From: Picosynechococcus sp. PCC 7002
GTDB taxonomy: Bacteria > Cyanobacteriota > Cyanobacteriia > Cyanobacteriales > MRBY01
Direction of reading: 5' to 3'
Assembly: GCF_963860125.1 (NCBI RefSeq)
Contig: NZ_CAWLFA010000001.1
Coordinates: 2,728,001-2,792,000 of the forward strand
Length of the DNA: 64,000 nt
Below, piece by piece: positions 36,747 through 44,638 of the stretch (within the stretch, counting starts at the first letter, position 1; the number at the start of each line of letters is the position of its first letter). Under the pieces are notes generated by a model that saw only the letters and a program-made list of their open reading frames with translations, made no database searches and was not told the origin of the DNA. A program made the translations under genes and the position numbers.

Positions 36747-36954
36747 TAACAGGATCAAGCCTACCGCGTTGGTGACTACCAATATTGTTTGTTGATCTAT
36801 GCTTGAGCTAATTGGGAAGCCGATTAAGTTCTCGCGGCAGTAAACCGAGCTTGTACTCGGAAACGAAAGCTGAGAGCTGTTCTTCCCCCCTGGATTTTCC
36901 AGGTCAGAAGCTGAGGTAAGACGGCGTGGCGGGTGCAAGTCCTGTATTTTTTTT
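36747..36954 (+). ncRNA. Candidate structured non-coding RNA (about 205 nt)
   Basis: The region has no reading frame but is rich in pairing. ACAGGAT (36749-36755) pairs with GTCCTGT (36939-36945) to close the molecule, supported by CCGC/GCGG (36764-36767 with 36929-36932). Inside, GGGAAG/CTTCCC (36814-36819, 36882-36887) encloses GTTCTC/GAGAGC (36828-36833, 36872-36877) and the perfect hairpin CCGAG/CTCGG (36845-36860). A separate hairpin CCTGG/CCAGG spans 36889-36903. Eight T (36947-36954) follow the closing stem. Size and end-pairing recall 6S RNA, but I cannot confirm a family. All pairings were found by eye. Confidence 0.5.
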
Positions 36955-36976
36955 GCTCAATTTTTGCCGCCCAAGG

Positions 36977-37582
36977 CTAGGGTGATTCGTGGCGGAGTTT
37001 CCAAATCAGGCTTGAGGTGAAGTTTGTCACGATATGGGCAACCACAGGCACAAGTAAATTTCCGGTGGCGATCGCACTGTAACCGAGAATAAACCCAATT
37101 ACCGTCGCCCAAACGGCATAGGACCATTGCTGGGCGCCGCTGATGTGGAGTACCCCAAAAATCAAGCTCGATAAACAGAGGGCGCCCCATCCCAAACCCA
37201 GGCCCGGTAGCATAATTCCCCGAAACAGAAATTCTTCACTTAGCCCCGGCAACAGTCCCAACCAAATGGCATCGGGCACGGCCAGGGGTTTGAGGACAAA
37301 TTCAAGGTAAGTATCGACACTGCGACGATATTCCGCCCAGACGGCGTAGAGGAGACTGCTGGCGACAATGATCCCCAAGGCGATCGCCACCCCCTGGATA
37401 AGAGCCAGTCCCGAAAATTCCCAGGCCAAAAGTTCTACATTGCCGATTAACCGCCAGAGATTTCCCACAATGAACAGCAACAGCGCTGTGATCCCCATAA
37501 GAAGGAGCACCTGTTGGCGGGATAACGGTTCTAAGGGCGGTTGGTTGGATTGATTCACAATAAATATTGATCTAGATTGCAT
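36977..37582 (-). CDS. CPBP-family (CAAX-type) intramembrane protease
   Basis: The protein has 201 residues and about six membrane helices. The family motif EEFLFRG (LSEEFLFRGIMLPGLG) carries the catalytic glutamates and arginine. A later histidine-containing segment includes FGVLHISGAQQWSYA, and the third motif lies in NLLVPVVAHIVTNF. CPBP proteases are glutamate-type enzymes related to Rce1; bacterial members act in bacteriocin immunity or unknown processing. Its ATG lies inside the end of the DUF3326 gene, an 11-bp overlap, so the two are translated from one message. Confidence 0.87.
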   Translation of the reverse strand: MQSRSIFIVNQSNQPPLEPLSRQQVLLLMGITALLLFIVGNLWRLIGNVELLAWEFSGLALIQGVAIALGIIVASSLLYAVWAEYRRSVDTYLEFVLKPLAVPDAIWLGLLPGLSEEFLFRGIMLPGLGLGWGALCLSSLIFGVLHISGAQQWSYAVWATVIGFILGYSAIATGNLLVPVVAHIVTNFTSSLIWKLRHESP

Positions 37583-38645
37583 TGAGGGGGGGCACAGTGG
37601 GTCGCAGACTCGAAAAATCTAATCCAGCACGGTGGGCGACCATGATCCCAATTGCCTCCAAGTATGAGTCTACCCGACGGGCTTTAATCCCAACGGATTC
37701 TGGAAAAATGCTTAATGCAGTGTCATTTTCGTTTACAGCAATGATCAATGTTTGGGTCTGGGCAAGGCTCAAAACGGCACTACCGCCACAGGCACTGGCG
37801 GGGATCACTAGGCTATCGACCTGATCCGCCCAGATCTCTCCGGCTTGGCGATCGCCTGTGGTGACAAATTGGGGCGCATAGCTCAACCCGGCCAGGATAC
37901 AGGGCAAAAAAGTGTAGCCTAATTCTTCGGCAGCGGCTTTTGGGGAAAGTTCCGGTTCAATGGGTAAAGGCGATAAAGCTGGGGCATGGGCGCAGGGAAT
38001 CTGAAATTTTTTCACGAGCAGGTGGGAAATCACTGCCTCAGCACCCGCGAGGGCATCGACCCCAGATCCCTGGCGATATTGGGCGAGCAATTCGCTATCT
38101 TCGTCGTCAGGAAAGCGAGCCACAACGGCGATCGCCTCCACCTTGGCCTGGGTAATTAGTTTTTCCGCCGCCCGCAACAAACTGCCCACATTTTCAATCG
38201 TCCCCCAACTGACCCCCGTTTCCGAAACTTTGAGGGTGACATTCAAGGGCGCATCCGTCACAACATAATCTGTGATCGGCAAACCTAAGGTCGCGCGGCA
38301 AGCTTCGGCTCCCTGGATGTGACGGGTTTTTAATTCTGCTTCAATGCCTTGATCGAGGAGTAATCCCACTTTATTTTGTCGCACGGGTCGTAACCCCCAG
38401 TTCCCCGCAGCGAATTGATCGAGGCCATAGCCTTCTACATAGAACGTATTTGCCATTGGCCAAAAGAGTTGCGCCCCGTTTAACACGTTGGGGTGGGTAA
38501 TCAGGCGATCGCACACCTGGGCCATCAGCCGTGCAATGGGAATCCCATCCCCCGCATAGCCACCAATTTTCGCGCCGATCCCCGTGGGGATGATCAGCAT
38601 TGAGGTGTAGGGAACAGTGCGGCTTGGGGTCGGTGCGAGGAACAT
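37572..38645 (-). CDS. DUF3326 family protein
   Basis: The protein has 357 residues from the ATG at 38645; a second ATG at codon 16 (MLIIPTGIGAKIGGYAGDG) begins the conserved region and may be the true start. Conserved blocks include QLFWPMANTFYVEGYGLD, TDAPLNVTLKVSETG, and VVARFPDDEDSELLAQYRQG. The composition is soluble, without a signal peptide. The family is widespread in cyanobacteria and plants, with no established function. It overlaps the CPBP protease gene by 11 bp. Confidence 0.8.
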   Translation of the reverse strand: MFLAPTPSRTVPYTSMLIIPTGIGAKIGGYAGDGIPIARLMAQVCDRLITHPNVLNGAQLFWPMANTFYVEGYGLDQFAAGNWGLRPVRQNKVGLLLDQGIEAELKTRHIQGAEACRATLGLPITDYVVTDAPLNVTLKVSETGVSWGTIENVGSLLRAAEKLITQAKVEAIAVVARFPDDEDSELLAQYRQGSGVDALAGAEAVISHLLVKKFQIPCAHAPALSPLPIEPELSPKAAAEELGYTFLPCILAGLSYAPQFVTTGDRQAGEIWADQVDSLVIPASACGGSAVLSLAQTQTLIIAVNENDTALSIFPESVGIKARRVDSYLEAIGIMVAHRAGLDFSSLRPTVPPLNAI

Positions 38646-38738
38646 AAAAATTCACTGGAAAAGAACGTTTGAGAAATTTAGCACTAATTCGGTAACCGCT
38701 TCAGCCCCCAAGTTTTTGGGTGTAAACAAGAATCTTCT

Positions 38739-38778
38739 CCGGCACCGATGCCGGAAGTCCCAAACAATACGATATACT
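38739..38778 (+). promoter_or_regulatory. glmU promoter with inverted repeat at the -35 position
   Basis: TATACT at 38773-38778 is a good -10, 43 bp before the glmU ATG. The spot for a -35 is occupied by a perfect inverted repeat CCGGCACCGATGCCGG (38739-38754), which may be a binding site for an activator or repressor. Confidence 0.4.
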
Positions 38779-38820
38779 CCACACTGAAACGATGTCAGTC
38801 AATCGAACACAGCAAAGGCA

Positions 38821-40170
38821 ATGGTAGCGGTAGCAATTTTGGCAGCAGGCAAAGGTACACGGATGAAGTCGGATCTCCCAAAAGTCCTTCATCCCCTCGG
38901 CGGGCGATCGCTCGTGGAACGGGTGATTGAAAGTTGTGCTCTCATTAAACCAGAACGAATTTGCACCATTGTCGGTTACCGCGCGGCTGAGGTAAAAATG
39001 GCCCTGGCCCATTTGCCTCACCTAGAATTTGTTGAACAAACGGAACAACTCGGCACCGGTCACGCTGTCCAACAGCTCCTCGAACCTCTCAAAGATTTTG
39101 TGGGCGATGTCGTGATTCTCAACGGCGATGTGCCTCTCCTGCGCCCTGAAACCATTGCAGATCTCGTGAGTACCCACCAGAAAAATAATAATGACGCAAC
39201 TCTATTAACGGCCCAACTGCCAAATCCCACGGGTTATGGTCGTGTGTTTTGCGATGGTGACAACCTAGTCACCCAAATCGTCGAACATCGCGACTGCAAC
39301 GATGCCCAACGTAAGAATAATCGGATCAATGCGGGTGTCTACTGTTTCAAGTGGGGGGTGTTGGCCGAGGCGCTACCCAAATTAACCACCAACAACGATC
39401 AACAGGAATATTACCTCACGGACGTTATTCTCCATTGCGATAAAGTGATGGCGATGGATGTGGCGGATTTCCAGGAAATTAGCGGTATTAATGACCGTTT
39501 TCAGCTTTCGGCAGCCTACGAAATTTTGCAAGACCGCATCAAGGAAAAATGGATGAAGGCCGGGGTCATGATCCACCAGCCCGATACAGTTACCATTGAC
39601 GACACCGTGCAGCTCGAACCAGATGTGATGATCGAACCCCAAACCCATCTGCGGGGCAATAGTTTGATCAAGACTGGTTGCCGCCTAGGGCCGGGCAGCT
39701 TGATTGAAAATAGCGTCATTGAAGCCAATACAACAATTCTCTACAGCGTGGTGAGTGATAGCCAGGTGGGAGAAAATGCCCAAATTGGCCCCTATACGCA
39801 CATTCGCGGCCAGGCTAAGGTTGGGGAGCAATGCCGGATCGGGAATTTCGTGGAGGTCAAAAAATCGACCATCGGCAACAATACCAACATGGCCCACCTC
39901 TCCTATATCGGCGATGCCACCCTAGGAGCAAAGGTGAATATCGGCGCTGGGACGATCACAGCGAACTATGACGGTGTGAATAAGCATCAAACAGTGATTG
40001 GCGATCGCAGTAAAACCGGAGCCAATAGCGTCCTGGTTGCGCCCATCACCATCGGCGAAGATGTGACCATTGCGGCAGGCTCAACAATCACCAAGGATGT
40101 GGATAATGATTGCCTCGTTGTCGCCCGGGCTCGCCAGAAGGAGATTAAAGGGTGGCGCTTACAGTCTTGA
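38821..40170 (+). CDS. glmU: Bifunctional GlmU (UDP-GlcNAc pyrophosphorylase / GlcN-1-P acetyltransferase)
   Basis: The protein has 449 residues. The N-terminal uridyltransferase starts with LAAGKGTRMKSDLPKVLHPL, then EQLGTGHAVQQ and NGDVPLLRP. The C-terminal left-handed beta helix (about 255-440) carries hexapeptide repeats and the acetyltransferase segments GNFVEVKKSTIG, HLSYIGDATLG and GAGTITANYDGVNKHQT. It makes UDP-N-acetylglucosamine for peptidoglycan and lipopolysaccharide. The ATG at 38821 fits the family. It stands alone, divergent from the DUF3326 gene and convergent with an ABC permease. Confidence 0.97.
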   Translation: MVAVAILAAGKGTRMKSDLPKVLHPLGGRSLVERVIESCALIKPERICTIVGYRAAEVKMALAHLPHLEFVEQTEQLGTGHAVQQLLEPLKDFVGDVVILNGDVPLLRPETIADLVSTHQKNNNDATLLTAQLPNPTGYGRVFCDGDNLVTQIVEHRDCNDAQRKNNRINAGVYCFKWGVLAEALPKLTTNNDQQEYYLTDVILHCDKVMAMDVADFQEISGINDRFQLSAAYEILQDRIKEKWMKAGVMIHQPDTVTIDDTVQLEPDVMIEPQTHLRGNSLIKTGCRLGPGSLIENSVIEANTTILYSVVSDSQVGENAQIGPYTHIRGQAKVGEQCRIGNFVEVKKSTIGNNTNMAHLSYIGDATLGAKVNIGAGTITANYDGVNKHQTVIGDRSKTGANSVLVAPITIGEDVTIAAGSTITKDVDNDCLVVARARQKEIKGWRLQS

Positions 40171-40205
40171 ACGGGGAAGCAGGCGTAATGGGGAATCAAA
40201 CCTGA

Positions 40206-41006
40206 TTAAAATTGCCGTCGACTGAAAATAAAGATGGCGATCGCCTGGAGCAAAATCACGTAGACAAGGCCATAAATCGCACTGAGTAGTAGAGTTTGGC
40301 CATCGGGAACCACCCCATAAACCACCTCATTACGGAAATTGAGACGCGATAAATCCGGCAAAACTTTATAGAGATTTTCGGTGATCCACTGAACTCCGGC
40401 ATTTTGGCTCAATTCCCCTAATTTCACTAAATCGGTGCTGAAGTGGCCCATCAGGTAAATCCCAAAGGAGAACAAGGTCGCCAACAGAGAACTGGTGAAT
40501 ACCCCAAAGGCGATCGCCACGGCAATGATCAGCATTAGCTCAATAAATAAATAACCGAGGGAAAGGGAGATTGGCCCCAGCGGTACCGTTGACCCTTGCC
40601 ACAGCAGCGGCATCATACTTTGTGACCAAGCCAAGAGTGCGAAGTAAATAATTCCCATGGCAACTAACATCACCGCCACCACCGCCGACAGCCCCAGATG
40701 CTTCCCGACGATCAGTTCGGCGCGGCTAATCGGTTTGGGGATCAGCACCAGGATTGTGCGTTTTTCAATTTCTTTGTTGACCAAGCCCGTGCCCACAAAA
40801 ACAGCCACCAGCACACTCAAGATACCGATCATCCCCAGGCCAAAATCCACGACGATCTTCGCCCCTGCCGTCGCCGACACATCGGGTAAAATTCGTACCG
40901 CCAGGGCAAATACCAGGCCGTAAAATCCCAAAAAATACAAAATGCGATCGCGGATCACTTCTCGAAAACAATTACTGGCGATCGCCCAAATGCGCTTAAG
41001 ATTCAT
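40206..41006 (-). CDS. ABC-2 type transporter permease
   Basis: The protein has 266 residues from the ATG at 41006 (MNLKRIWAIASNCFREVIRD); nine extra codons upstream are possible. Six membrane helices and the amphipathic segment KEIEKRTILVLIPKPISRAELIVGKHLG are typical of ABC-2 permeases, in which this region follows helix 2. No ATPase gene is adjacent, so the partner is encoded elsewhere. The substrate is unknown. Confidence 0.82.
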   Translation of the reverse strand: MNLKRIWAIASNCFREVIRDRILYFLGFYGLVFALAVRILPDVSATAGAKIVVDFGLGMIGILSVLVAVFVGTGLVNKEIEKRTILVLIPKPISRAELIVGKHLGLSAVVAVMLVAMGIIYFALLAWSQSMMPLLWQGSTVPLGPISLSLGYLFIELMLIIAVAIAFGVFTSSLLATLFSFGIYLMGHFSTDLVKLGELSQNAGVQWITENLYKVLPDLSRLNFRNEVVYGVVPDGQTLLLSAIYGLVYVILLQAIAIFIFSRRQF

Positions 41007-41144
41007 CGCTTTTCTCAACAGGACAAGCATCAAGGAAACAGCATATCAAGATTTTTTCATCCCGCAGCGAAAATGCCCCGACAAACACCCCAAAATCGTG
41101 ATTTTTTAACGATTTAATAAAAAAGGCTGCATCCCTTCTCAGCC

Positions 41145-42068
41145 ATGGGTGAGAATGCCAGAGTATCCCTACAGACGAAACTGCCCCTCCCCATGAGCCA
41201 TCCCCACGCTGCCCAACTCCAAACCCTCATGGCCCAAGCCAATGTGAGCGATGTCATTCAACTGGCGGCCTATTCGCGGGTCGCAGCGCGGCAAATTTAC
41301 CGACTGCAAGCTGGGCTCATTCATAGCATCCCCGTCGAAGCCGTGGTGAAATTGGCTCAATATTTCGATCAATCGGTGGATGAATTTCTCGCTCTATTTC
41401 TGCCCACAGGGATTCAGCCGTTAGAATTTACCCCCAAAACAACCCAAGCAACTGGGATTGACCCCGCCGAACTCGAAGCACTCCAGACAGAAGGCGATCG
41501 CCTCCGCGCCCAACTAGAAACCCAGGCCATCAACCACGCCGAGGAAATCGAGCAGCTCCAACACCATCTCCAAGTCCAGCAGCAGGAATATACCGACAAA
41601 ATCGATCACCTCCAACAACAGTTAACCGACCAAGCCGAAGCCCAGGCCCAGCAGGAAGAAACCCTCAAAGCCGAGTATGCCCGCCTAGAAACCCAACTCG
41701 ACAGCCAACAAGCGCAAAATGAGCAACGCTGGCAACAGGAAGCCCTGGATATCCTCGAAGCTTGGCTGTTGCAATGGTCTGCCGCTGCCAAGGCCGCCCA
41801 AGACAATGCCCAGTTCCCCGCTAGAACTCTGGTGGCCCTCACGCAGCCCTTTGAGCAACTCCTCGCGAGCTGGGATGTGACCCCCATTGGCACCGTCGGC
41901 GAAATTGTGGACTATGACCCCCAAGAGCATCAATTAGTAAAAAATCACGGTGATGTCGGCCCAGGGGATGCGGTGGTAATTCAAAATGCGGGCTACCGCC
42001 AAGGCGATCGCCTTTTGCATCGGGCGAAAGTGATCCATCAGGAAGAACCCAAAGGGACAGAAAACTAA
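41145..42068 (+). CDS. HTH protein with coiled coil and GrpE-like C-terminal domain
   Basis: The protein has 307 residues; an in-frame ATG at 41193 is the alternative start. The N-terminal segment (SDVIQLAAYSRVAARQIYRLQ, then VEAVVKLAQYFDQSVDEFL) reads as an XRE-like helix-turn-helix. A glutamine/glutamate-rich coiled coil covers about 105-200. The last 70 residues, GTVGEIVDYDPQEHQLVKN through GDAVVIQNAGYRQGDRLLHR, match the beta wing of GrpE, the DnaK nucleotide exchange factor. This combination is not the classical GrpE, which lacks a DNA-binding domain. The role is unknown; coupling of transcription or DNA to DnaK is a speculative reading. Confidence 0.7.
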   Translation: MGENARVSLQTKLPLPMSHPHAAQLQTLMAQANVSDVIQLAAYSRVAARQIYRLQAGLIHSIPVEAVVKLAQYFDQSVDEFLALFLPTGIQPLEFTPKTTQATGIDPAELEALQTEGDRLRAQLETQAINHAEEIEQLQHHLQVQQQEYTDKIDHLQQQLTDQAEAQAQQEETLKAEYARLETQLDSQQAQNEQRWQQEALDILEAWLLQWSAAAKAAQDNAQFPARTLVALTQPFEQLLASWDVTPIGTVGEIVDYDPQEHQLVKNHGDVGPGDAVVIQNAGYRQGDRLLHRAKVIHQEEPKGTEN

Positions 42069-42120
42069 GGTTTGTCATTGAATCCTAATCTCCAAGCCCT
42101 AGTGAGATGACAAATCCACC

Positions 42121-42733
42121 ATGCGCATCCTAATAAGCACTCCCCGCCAACTACATATCGAATTTCCAGAAGAATGTACAGCCCAAGCAACCTTAGAGCC
42201 TGTTTATAAAGAAAAAATTAAATCAAGACTGGATAAGGGATTTGGCTTCATTCGTCGCCATGTAGATCAAGCGTCCTACATCGCTTAAGACCATTACTTC
42301 GCGGTAGATATAACCGCTTAAGATTTACTTTATAAATCCCCTCTTAGGAATCGTATTTGTAATTACGGCGTTACTTTCCCTAGGATTAGTGCTGATGGCA
42401 GGAGGGGGCGAAAGTCTTTTTTTTCTAGTACTGTCAATAGTGGTCGCAGTTTATTGCTTTTTAGAAAAAATTCCCTACGCCTGCTTAATAGACCGCACCG
42501 CAGCACAGCTAAACATTCTTCGTCGCAATAGTTTAGGTCAGCAGCAGTCCCTCATCTACTCCATCAACGACATCGACACTGTAACCGTAATCCGAAATGT
42601 GCGCCGAGGGCGGCCTTGTAGCACCAATGTCTGCTTGAAGTCAGGTGGGCGATCGCGGCTAATGTCCTACCAATCCTGTGCCGCTCAGCACCAAGTTGCA
42701 GATCGAATCACAACTTTCTTGCAAAACCCATAG
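42121..42733 (+). pseudogene. Membrane-protein gene interrupted by a MITE-like element
   Basis: Two in-frame pieces flank the element. Codons 1-25 lie at 42121-42195 (MRILISTPRQLHIEFPEECT...); the remainder, 42347-42733, begins GIVFVITALSLGLVLMAGG and ends ITTFLQNP. Deleting the element plus one TTA copy (42196-42346, 151 bp) joins both pieces into one 153-residue frame. The restored product has two membrane helices (about 26-70) and a soluble C-terminal domain (YACLIDRTAAQLNILRRN, INDIDTVTVIRNVRRGR) of PH-like appearance. Today the 5' piece reads into the element and stops at 42288, and the 3' piece could only start internally (GTG 42389 or ATG 42395). Function unknown. Confidence 0.75.
42193..42346. 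mobile_element. MITE-like element B (148 bp plus TTA duplications)
   Basis: The core at 42196-42343 begins GAGCCTGTTTATAAAG and ends, on the opposite strand, GAGGGGATTTATAAAG; most of the mismatches lie in positions 4-7. TTA flanks both sides (42193-42195, 42344-42346). The ends match element A at 26.3 kb. The inside has a near repeat (CGCTTAAGA at two places) and no transposase. Terminal repeats beginning GAG with a 3-bp TNA-type duplication are reminiscent of IS5-family elements, so a trans-acting transposase of that kind is the likely mover. Confidence 0.7.
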
Positions 42734-42769
42734 CTACATCTGGCTGAATTGATGACACACCCCAGGGAT

Positions 42770-43228
42770 CTAGACAGAGGTGGGCGATTGTTCCTGAAGA
42801 TTTTTAACATAGTCTCGGAAACGGTGGAGATCGGCTTGAATGGTTGATTCCACGACCCGGCCTAAGAAGAGATTATCCATAACCTGTCCCAAAATACCAG
42901 GGATATCATAGGCAATGCTGAGGCGAACAATCGTTTTGCCATGGCGGTCATAGAAACGGATCGCCCCCCGATTCGGCAGGCCATCAACGGATTCCCACTG
43001 AATAATTTGGTGCTTAACAACCTTTGTGATCCGAGAGAGCCAGGTAAATTCAAAGGAACCACTGGCCAATTTCCAGCGGGACAGATCTGGGTCGTCCTTG
43101 AGGATGGCGACAGAATCAATCCATTTCATCCACTGGGGCATTTGTTCGAGATCTGACCAGAGTTCCCAAACGAGATCGATGGGGGCGTCAACTTCTACCT
43201 GTACGCTGTGCTCTAGCCAACCTGACAT
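42770..43228 (-). CDS. SRPBCC (START-like / polyketide cyclase) domain protein
   Basis: The protein has 152 residues forming one helix-grip domain. It starts HSVQVEVDAPIDLVWELWSDLEQMPQWMKWI, the usual SRPBCC opening, followed by beta strands (SFEFTWLSRITKVVKHQIIQW, GAIRFYDRHGKTIVRLSIAYD) and a long C-terminal helix. Such folds bind hydrophobic ligands. No catalytic residue set is evident. It sits 84 bp downstream of bciB on the same strand, so a role near pigments is possible, but that is inference from position only. Confidence 0.82.
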   Translation of the reverse strand: MSGWLEHSVQVEVDAPIDLVWELWSDLEQMPQWMKWIDSVAILKDDPDLSRWKLASGSFEFTWLSRITKVVKHQIIQWESVDGLPNRGAIRFYDRHGKTIVRLSIAYDIPGILGQVMDNLFLGRVVESTIQADLHRFRDYVKNLQEQSPTSV

Positions 43229-43312
43229 AAAACTTTATAAAACCAAACATCCCCCTCACTGTAACAGAATTCCCGAATGAATTGGTACCGCTTCTGGAGG
43301 GGGAAATAGCCC

Positions 43313-44512
43313 CTAGTCTTTAGGCAGTTCGTACTGGGCGACGATTTTTTTCGCAAACTCTGGCACATGGGCTTCCAGCTTGCCTGGGTAATTGCGGCGG
43401 GTATAGAGATAGTTCCGCGTAAAGTGAGAATCAATGGAAAATTTTGCGTACTCTAAACCCTTCGGGCCAATCTTTTCGATCACAATTCCCATCAGTTTCG
43501 CGGCCCACATTGGTAGAGTAACGCCCTTATCGTAAGCAGGAATACTATTTTGCACAGCGGCGCGGCGATCGCCTTTAGAACTAACCGGCTGCGTTTCAAT
43601 TTGATCGGCGACGAGATCAAACATTTCCTGGCCTGTTTCGTTGCGCACGACCATCCACTGCCAACCGAAGGGAGCGCCCATATAACCCACTACGAGATCC
43701 GCTAAACCGTTGGTATAGTCAAAGCAACTCATACAAGACGGTGCAAACACATCCTTCAGTTGATTGGTTTTTAAGCCAAAGAAGGGGACTGTTTCCGTCG
43801 AACCATCCTCATGCTTAAAATGCACCTTAAAATCCTGCATGAACTCGTAGTAGACCACTGTTTCCGGGGAGCGACTGGTGGTATCGAGGAATTTCTGCAA
43901 ACCCGCGCGAGTGACATTATCCACACAGGGCAAACCCAAAACATAAAGTTTTTCGAGGCCCAATTTATCCTGTACTGCCCGCAAAGCTTGGATCTGGCAA
44001 CCCACACCGATCACCAATAGTTTCTTAAATCCCCCCTGTTCAATCTGCTCTAGGATCGTCAAATTGGGCGAGAGGGTTGGCTTGTTGACCCGGGCGGCGA
44101 GGATTTCCTCTGGGGTAGTGGCGATGATCGGCATCGGCTGAAAACGATCATCAGGGGAACTCTGCACACAGACCACGCCTTCTACCAGTTTTTCTTCGAG
44201 CATTTTGCAGGCGAGGGAACTGACAATCCCCGTCCACTGCGCCCCTTCGATGGGTTCCGTTTTCCGGGCAGCCACCATTTTTTGATGCACGCCAAAATAC
44301 ATTTCCTGCTCTTGGTCTAGATCCCGCTTGCGGCCATGGACTTTGGTTTCGAGCTTGTCAAACTGCTGGTTTAGAAAAGCACAGGCTTCTTTGACATAGT
44401 GGATAAAATGGGTGTCACAGAGGCCACAGTCACTACACAGGGCCTTGGCCGGACGAACACTTCCCCGGGGTAAACCTTTCGCTTTCTTGTGGGCGGGAAT
44501 TTGGGCAGTCAT
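43313..44512 (-). CDS. bciB: Divinyl (proto)chlorophyllide 8-vinyl reductase BciB
   Basis: The protein has 399 residues of the F420-hydrogenase beta-subunit family. N-terminal cluster ligands are C26, C29 and C32 (CSDCGLC), with further cysteines in GVGCQIQALRA, GLPCVDNV and SCMSCFDYTNGLADLVVGYMG. This set matches ferredoxin-dependent 8-vinyl reductases of cyanobacteria (Slr1923 type) and the related plant 7-hydroxymethyl chlorophyll a reductase. It reduces the 8-vinyl group of divinyl chlorophyllide, giving monovinyl chlorophyll a. The FAD and [4Fe-4S] requirement is known for the family. The upstream gap of 126 bp holds the promoters for this gene and the divergent LRAT-like gene. Confidence 0.9.
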   Translation of the reverse strand: MTAQIPAHKKAKGLPRGSVRPAKALCSDCGLCDTHFIHYVKEACAFLNQQFDKLETKVHGRKRDLDQEQEMYFGVHQKMVAARKTEPIEGAQWTGIVSSLACKMLEEKLVEGVVCVQSSPDDRFQPMPIIATTPEEILAARVNKPTLSPNLTILEQIEQGGFKKLLVIGVGCQIQALRAVQDKLGLEKLYVLGLPCVDNVTRAGLQKFLDTTSRSPETVVYYEFMQDFKVHFKHEDGSTETVPFFGLKTNQLKDVFAPSCMSCFDYTNGLADLVVGYMGAPFGWQWMVVRNETGQEMFDLVADQIETQPVSSKGDRRAAVQNSIPAYDKGVTLPMWAAKLMGIVIEKIGPKGLEYAKFSIDSHFTRNYLYTRRNYPGKLEAHVPEFAKKIVAQYELPKD

Positions 44513-44638
44513 GGGCAGCAGAGTCGATCAAAGAACAGTATTTGTCAGCGTAATGGAAAGGATTACCGAAAAGGGAGCTTTTGTGACGAACTGTAACGCG
44601 ATCGCCGTCAGGATGATTGAAGACCAAAAATCAAGCGG

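Noticed and set aside
36929..36945. GGTGCAAGTCC, as in cobalamin riboswitches and tRNA T-arms
   Set aside because: The remaining cobalamin riboswitch core (GGGAA...GCCACTG order) and an acceptor stem are missing, and no cobalamin-type gene follows. The match is better explained as part of the structured RNA.
42121..42288. A 55-codon ORF starting MRILISTPRQ
   Set aside because: Its second half lies inside the MITE-like element; the ORF is the 5' piece of an interrupted gene, not a gene by itself.
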